Below the pieces are notes generated by a model. The model saw nothing but the letters and a program-made list of their open reading frames with translations, was not told the origin of the DNA and did no database searches. A stretch of 64,000 nucleotides of DNA. Source: Bradyrhizobium guangdongense (lineage in GTDB: Bacteria > Pseudomonadota > Alphaproteobacteria > Rhizobiales > Xanthobacteraceae). Shown piece by piece: positions 60,019-64,000 of the stretch (positions within the stretch are counted from its first letter, which is position 1; each line of letters begins with the position of its first letter). The position numbers and the translations under genes were made by a program. The stretch spans positions 4,030,001-4,094,000 of the forward strand of contig NZ_CP030051.1 in NCBI RefSeq assembly GCF_004114975.1. The letters are read 5' to 3'.

Positions 60019-60849
60019 CTACTCTGCTGCCTGGACCGCAACCTGCGCCACGTCGGCGACCGGCTTTGCGGGCTTGTACGTCGTGTAGAGCGCGAGGCCG
60101 GTGAAGACGAAGCCGCCGACGAGATTGCCCAAGGTCACGGGAATCTGATTCCACAGCCACCAGTCGGCCACGCTGACCTTGGCGCCGAGCATCATCCCGG
60201 TCGGGATCACGAACATATTGACGACGGCATGCTCGTAGCCGAGCGCGAAGAACAGGAAGATCGGCAGCCAGGTCGCCGCGATCTTGCCGACCGTGGAGGT
60301 CGAGGTCATCGCCATGACGACGCCGAGACAGACCAGCCAGTTGCAGAGGATCGCCTTGACGAACACCGAGACCATGCCGGCGGTGCCGATTGCGGCATTG
60401 GCGATGGTCTTGGCCTCGGCGACCGCAACGATCTTCGCGGCGACGCCGGTGACCTCGAGCTTGCCCATGTTGGTGAGCGAGATCGCGATCAGTGCGCCGA
60501 CGGCGATGCTGCCGAGCAGATTGGCGAGGAAGACCCACGACCAGTTGGCGATGACCGCATTCCAGCTGGCCTTGCCTTCGAGGCGCGCGAGCGGAACGAT
60601 GGCAAAGCTTCCGGTGACGAGCTCGAGGCCGAGCAGTACGATCATCACAAGACTGACCGGAAAGATCAGCGCGCCGACGATGGGCTGGCCCGTCGTGACC
60701 GCGCCGGTCAGGGCGAGCGTCGTGGCCGCGCCCAGCAGCGCACCTGATATCGCGCCGCGGATCACGATATCGCGCGGGGCCAGCGCCAGCTTCTTCAGGC
60801 TGGCATCGACCATCGAGGCCACAACATCGGAGGGTTTCGCGTAATCCAT
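60019..60849 (-). CDS. Formate/nitrite transporter (FNT) family channel
   Basis: The 276-residue protein has six membrane helices with FNT features: GALLGAATTLALTGAVT, LGLELVTGSFAIVPLARLEGK (the EL-TGS motif), AILCNWLVCLGVVMA and LFFALGYEHAVVNMFVIPTGMM (helix 5 region). FNT channels move nitrite, formate or hydrosulfide. Its place before nirA indicates nitrite uptake. GGAG lies 7 bases before ATG 60849. It is the first gene of the leftward operon behind a possible sigma-54 promoter. Confidence 0.92.
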   Translation of the reverse strand: MDYAKPSDVVASMVDASLKKLALAPRDIVIRGAISGALLGAATTLALTGAVTTGQPIVGALIFPVSLVMIVLLGLELVTGSFAIVPLARLEGKASWNAVIANWSWVFLANLLGSIAVGALIAISLTNMGKLEVTGVAAKIVAVAEAKTIANAAIGTAGMVSVFVKAILCNWLVCLGVVMAMTSTSTVGKIAATWLPIFLFFALGYEHAVVNMFVIPTGMMLGAKVSVADWWLWNQIPVTLGNLVGGFVFTGLALYTTYKPAKPVADVAQVAVQAAE

Positions 60850-61199
60850 ATCGCAGCTCCAGCTTGCCGCGCGAAAGGCGGCGTCAACGGGTGAAACGGA
60901 CGGTGATCGCGGGGAGCCGGTTGCAGGCGCATCAGCACCTCGCCGGAGCCCGGAGCGATCCGATCAGCCTCGTTGCTGCGGAAATCCACCATGGACTTGG
61001 AGTCGCCGGCGTCCACGCCTGGCGGCTTGGGCTCTCCTATTCAAGGAGTGTGCCAACGCAGCAAAAGCCGCAAAACCAATTGAAATCAGCGATTTAGAGT
61101 TTGGTGCAATGCATGAAGTGGATCGGGGTTCATGCTGCTTCGGGCAGCAATGGCCCAAAGATTGAGCTTCGAATCGATGTGATTAATACTTGAGCAGAC
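60850..61199. other. Leader/promoter region of the nitrite operon
   Basis: No gene is seen. The region holds a sigma-54-like promoter (61040-61056, minus strand) and should hold the NasT-binding leader RNA. I find several small GC stems on the minus strand (for example GGCG/CGCC near 61010-61021 and GGTG/CGCC near 60923-60938), but cannot assign the paired hexaloops of the ANTAR motif or a clear poly-U terminator. Confidence 0.45.
61040..61056 (-). promoter_or_regulatory. Sigma-54-like promoter upstream of the nitrite operon
   Basis: On the minus strand TTGGCACACTCCTTGAA matches the -24 box TGGCAC perfectly and the -12 box TTGC in three of four bases (TTGA). The spacing between boxes is correct. 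It lies about 190 bases before the channel gene start, which leaves room for a regulatory leader. Sigma-54 control would place the operon under NtrC. Confidence 0.4.
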
Positions 61200-62363
61200 C
61201 TACCGAGCCCGGCGGGCGACTTCAAACGCGCCCAGATAACCAGCGATGTCCCTGACATCGAATGCGGGTCCGGCAAAGGCGCCGAACGGGGTGCTGGCCT
61301 GCCCTTCTCCGCCATGCCCGAGGGCGGCATCGTAGAGGTCAGACCGGAACACAGCCATGGCGGTCTTGAGGGCCTCTGCGCTCAGCGCTGTCTGCCCCCA
61401 GCGCACCATCTGCGCGTAAAGCCATGCGGCCTGAACCGGGTCCGGGCGCCCCGCCCCTTCGCGACCGACCAGGAGATAGCGCCCGCTCTCGCGCACCGTG
61501 CCGTCGGGAGAAATCTTCAGGCGCCCGGTGAGCGAGCGCTGGATCAGCTCGGCATCCACACCAAGGCGCTCGGGCTGCGCCAGGATCTGCGCCGCCTCGG
61601 TCAGGTTCTCCGGGCCCTCGATGAACTCGGCCGCCTTGACCGCCGCGCGGACCAACGCCGCAACCACGTCCGGATTCTTGTCGGCCCAGACCTGACGCAC
61701 CGCCAGCACCTTCTCGGCCGCGCGCTCCAGGATGTCGGACACGAAATGCAGGATGTGGCCGATGCCGAGGTCGACCGCAATCGAGTTCCAGGGCGCGCCG
61801 ACGCAGAAGGCATCGACGTGTCCGCTCCTGAGGCTGTCCACCATGTAGGGTGGCGGCAGCACCACGAGGCGAACATCCTCGTCGGGATCGACGCCGGCCG
61901 CGGCCATCCAGAACCGCAGCTGGTAATTGTGGGTCGAGAACGGGAACGTCATGCCGAAGGTCAGCGGCTCGGCGCCTTGCTTGCGCCTGATGGCAACGAC
62001 CTTCGCCAGCGCCTTTGCCGTGGCGAGCGGATCGAAACGGTCGCCCTCGATCTCTTCCATCAGCGCGGCATGCAGCGCCGGCGACACTGTGATCGCATTG
62101 CCGTTGATGCCGAGATTGAAGGGGGCTGCAATCGGCACCTTGACGTGGCCGAGCCCGAGCGAGGATGCGATCGCGACCGGCGCCAGCAGATGCGCAGCGT
62201 CGAACAGGCCGATGTTGAGCTTGTCGCGCACATTGGACCAGGAGACCTCGCGCACCAGCTCGACCTCGAGCCCTTCGGCGGCGGCAAAGCCCTTGTCGAC
62301 GGCGACGATCAGGGCCGCAGCATCGACCAGCGGGATGAACCCGATGCGGAGGGGACCGGTCAT
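61200..62363 (-). CDS. nasS: NasS-like nitrate/nitrite sensor (NrtA/CmpA family)
   Basis: The 387-residue protein resembles periplasmic nitrate-binding proteins but has no signal peptide, as expected of cytoplasmic NasS. Features: LRIGFIPLVDAAALIVAVDKGF, VSWSNVRDKLNIGLFDAAHLLAPVAIA, FPFSTHNYQLRFWMAAAGV, DAFCVGAPWNS. NasS binds NasT and releases it when nitrate or nitrite is bound. ATG 62363 overlaps the nasT stop (ATGA), so the two are made together. Confidence 0.9.
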   Translation of the reverse strand: MTGPLRIGFIPLVDAAALIVAVDKGFAAAEGLEVELVREVSWSNVRDKLNIGLFDAAHLLAPVAIASSLGLGHVKVPIAAPFNLGINGNAITVSPALHAALMEEIEGDRFDPLATAKALAKVVAIRRKQGAEPLTFGMTFPFSTHNYQLRFWMAAAGVDPDEDVRLVVLPPPYMVDSLRSGHVDAFCVGAPWNSIAVDLGIGHILHFVSDILERAAEKVLAVRQVWADKNPDVVAALVRAAVKAAEFIEGPENLTEAAQILAQPERLGVDAELIQRSLTGRLKISPDGTVRESGRYLLVGREGAGRPDPVQAAWLYAQMVRWGQTALSAEALKTAMAVFRSDLYDAALGHGGEGQASTPFGAFAGPAFDVRDIAGYLGAFEVARRAR

Positions 62364-62950
62364 TTCAGCATCTCCGACGCGGTGATGATCGATTGGGCGA
62401 TCTCGCCGATTTTCTTCTTCTCGCGCATGGCGGTCGAGCGCAGCAGCACATAGGCCTCGTCCTCGGTGAGGCCCTTCACCTTCATCAGGATGCCCTTGGC
62501 CTTCTCGATGATCTTGCGATCCTCGAGCTGCGACTTGGTGCGCTCCAGTTCCTCCTGGAGCTTGGCGAAGGCGTTGAACCGCGACACGCAGAGGTCGAGG
62601 ATCGGCTTGATGCGCTCCTTCTTCAGCCCGTCGACGATATAAGCGGACACCCCCGCCTCGACCGACGCCTGGATCGAGGCTGAATCGCTCTGGTCGACGA
62701 ACATGGCGATCGGCCGCTTCACGGCACGGCTGACCTGGAACATCGCTTCCAGCACGTCGCGACTGGGGTTTTCCAGATCGATCAGGATGATGTCGGGATC
62801 CACCGCATAAATACGGGCAAGAAGGCTCTGCATCTCGCGGATATGGACGACCTCGGTGAATCCGGCCTCCCGCAATCCCTCCTCGAGGATCGCGGCGCGG
62901 ACCGGGCTTTCGTCGACGATCACGATTTTGGGCGACTGGTCGGCGCTCAT
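62360..62950 (-). CDS. nasT: NasT-like ANTAR response regulator
   Basis: The 196-residue protein has an N-terminal receiver-like domain (VIVDESPVRA, D58 in IILIDLENP) and a C-terminal ANTAR RNA-binding domain (RKIIEKAKGILMKVKGLTEDEAYVLLRSTAM). NasT binds paired hairpins in mRNA leaders and stops termination, so nitrate assimilation genes are expressed when NasS frees it. It is coupled to nasS and lies about 1.5 kb upstream of the target-like nitrite operon, on the same strand. Confidence 0.92.
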   Translation of the reverse strand: MSADQSPKIVIVDESPVRAAILEEGLREAGFTEVVHIREMQSLLARIYAVDPDIILIDLENPSRDVLEAMFQVSRAVKRPIAMFVDQSDSASIQASVEAGVSAYIVDGLKKERIKPILDLCVSRFNAFAKLQEELERTKSQLEDRKIIEKAKGILMKVKGLTEDEAYVLLRSTAMREKKKIGEIAQSIITASEMLK

Positions 62951-63061
62951 GGCTCACTCACGGCAGGTGATTCATCCATAGCACGCCGGAACGCCCTGCA
63001 AAGGGTTGTAATTATGGGCAATTGGGACTAGCTCAGGCCGGTCAATCAGGCAGATTTGGAT

Positions 63062-64000
63062 ATGGATCAGACGGCTGCGCCCAAGGTCAGCTTCGTGTCA
63101 CTCGGGTGTCCCAAGGCATTGGTGGATTCCGAGCGCATCATTACGCGCCTGCGTGCGGAAGGCTATGAGCTCGCCCGCAAGCATGACGGGGCCGACATCG
63201 TCATCGTCAACACCTGCGGCTTCCTCGACAGCGCCAAGCAGGAATCGCTTTCGGCGATCGGCGAAGCCATGGCCGAGAACGGCAAGGTGATCGTGACGGG
63301 CTGCATGGGCGCCGAACCGGAAGCGATCGAGCAGGCCTATCCCGGCGTGCTCTCCATCACGGGCCCGCAGCAATATGAGAGCGTACTCGATGCCGTGCAT
63401 CGCGCGCTGCCGCCGGCCCACAATCCGCATCTCGACCTGGTGCCGCCGCAGGGCATCAAGCTGACGCCGCGCCATTACGCCTATTTGAAGATCTCCGAAG
63501 GCTGCAACAACCGCTGCACCTTCTGCATCATCCCGAAACTGCGCGGCGATCTCGTCTCGCGTCCGGCCAATGACGTGCTGCGCGAGGCCGAGCGCCTGGT
63601 CGGCGCCGGCGTCAAGGAGCTGCTGGTGATCTCGCAGGACACCTCGGCCTACGGCGTCGATCTCAAATATGCCGAGAGCCCGTGGAAGGATCGTCAGGTC
63701 CGCGCGAAATTCCTCGACCTCGCGCGCGAGCTCGGTGAGCTCGGCGCCTGGGTTCGTCTGCAATATGTCTACCCCTACCCGCATGTCGACGAGGTCATCG
63801 CGCTGATGAACGAGGGCAAGGTGCTGCCCTATCTCGACATCCCGTTCCAGCATGCCAGTCCCGAAGTGCTGAAGGCCATGAAGCGCCCGGCGGCGCAGGA
63901 CAAGACGCTGGCGCGCATCAAGCGCTGGCGCGAGGAATGTCCCGATCTTGCTTTGCGCTCGACCTTCATCGTCGGCTTCCCCGGCGAGACCGACTCCGAC
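63062..64000 (+). CDS. rimO: Ribosomal protein S12 methylthiotransferase RimO (partial)
   Basis: The frame runs 313 codons to the right edge and is cut. The N-terminal UPF0004 domain has its cluster cysteines ([30 protein letters not shown]). The radical-SAM motif CNNRCTFC follows (about residues 149-156), then [13 protein letters not shown] and IVGFPGETD. RimO adds a methylthio group to Asp of ribosomal protein S12. The missing C-terminus should include the TRAM domain. ATG 63062. Confidence 0.95.
   Translation, partial: MDQTAAPKVSFVSLGCPKALVDSERIITRLRAEGYELARKHDGADIVIVNTCGFLDSAKQESLSAIGEAMAENGKVIVTGCMGAEPEAIEQAYPGVLSITGPQQYESVLDAVHRALPPAHNPHLDLVPPQGIKLTPRHYAYLKISEGCNNRCTFCIIPKLRGDLVSRPANDVLREAERLVGAGVKELLVISQDTSAYGVDLKYAESPWKDRQVRAKFLDLARELGELGAWVRLQYVYPYPHVDEVIALMNEGKVLPYLDIPFQHASPEVLKAMKRPAAQDKTLARIKRWREECPDLALRSTFIVGFPGETDSD

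Noticed and set aside
60795..61016. Leftward frame of about 73 codons in the nitrite operon leader
   Set aside because: It overlaps the start of the channel gene out of frame, lacks a ribosome site and has no family character; the space is better explained as leader RNA.
1..64000. CRISPR array, rRNA genes, transposase or insertion-sequence ends
   Set aside because: No regularly spaced direct repeats, no rRNA-like sequence and no transposase reading frame were found; the only multi-copy short repeat cluster is the GTAGC block at 9107-9200, which is irregularly spaced.

Overview
This 64 kb window is high-GC DNA from an alphaproteobacterium, most likely Bradyrhizobium or a close relative. The evidence is the gene families (F1-ATPase zeta inhibitor, DUF1236, DUF6894 and GrlR-like proteins, many small secreted or one-helix proteins), EcfG-type stress promoters (GGAAC-N16-CGTT) and the NasTS nitrate-sensing pair. 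No species call can be made from the sequence alone. Both ends are cut: rlpA runs off the left edge and rimO off the right edge.

Layout. 1-4.4 kb: rlpA, small host proteins, the ATPase zeta inhibitor and an unusual 423-residue protein with a helical N-terminus and a lectin-like C-terminus. 4.5-23.4 kb: an 18.4 kb integrated element bounded by a 22-bp direct repeat. The repeat is the 3' end of tRNA-Ser(UGA), which is intact at the right end. The element carries an integrase, an AlpA-type regulator, an early block (PC4-like, TSCPD and RepA-like ATPase genes), a dense GTAGC/GCTAC repeat cluster, a small-terminase candidate, the large terminase, a tape-measure protein and a cargo region. The cargo includes an ArfB-like secreted protein, a PEP-CTERM protein, two proteins with the HEPN RNxxxH motif, a ribbon-helix-helix protein and a possible ADP-ribosyltransferase-like protein. 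I see no portal, major capsid, protease, tail tube or baseplate gene, so it is either a defective prophage or a satellite that needs a helper phage.

23.4-42.1 kb: host genes, mostly leftward. These are a secreted Tyr/Gln-rich protein, ilvD, a complete oligopeptide-type ABC importer operon headed by a TIM-barrel isomerase, a DUF1236 protein with a canonical EcfG promoter, a GrlR-like protein, nadE, a PHA-synthase-like hydrolase, pncA, glk, small proteins, a stand-alone response regulator and an LTxxQ periplasmic protein. nadE and pncA together suggest NAD synthesis and salvage at one locus.

42.6-48.1 kb: a CUT1-type sugar importer (binding protein, two permeases, ATPase) followed by a 2-hydroxyacid dehydrogenase, all rightward. 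48.2-56.2 kb: small or secreted proteins, a PheC-like periplasmic cyclohexadienyl dehydratase, a DUF2147 protein, a cupin, an RraA-like protein and the 5-oxoprolinase operon pxpB-pxpC-pxpA.

56.2-63 kb: an assimilatory nitrite-reduction locus, leftward: nasT-nasS, then a formate/nitrite channel, siroheme nitrite/sulfite reductase and a flavoprotein reductase that has an N-terminal Fe-S cluster motif where CysJ would have flavodoxin. Nitrate sensing (NasS/NasT), nitrite entry, reduction and an electron donor thus sit together. rimO starts at 63,062.
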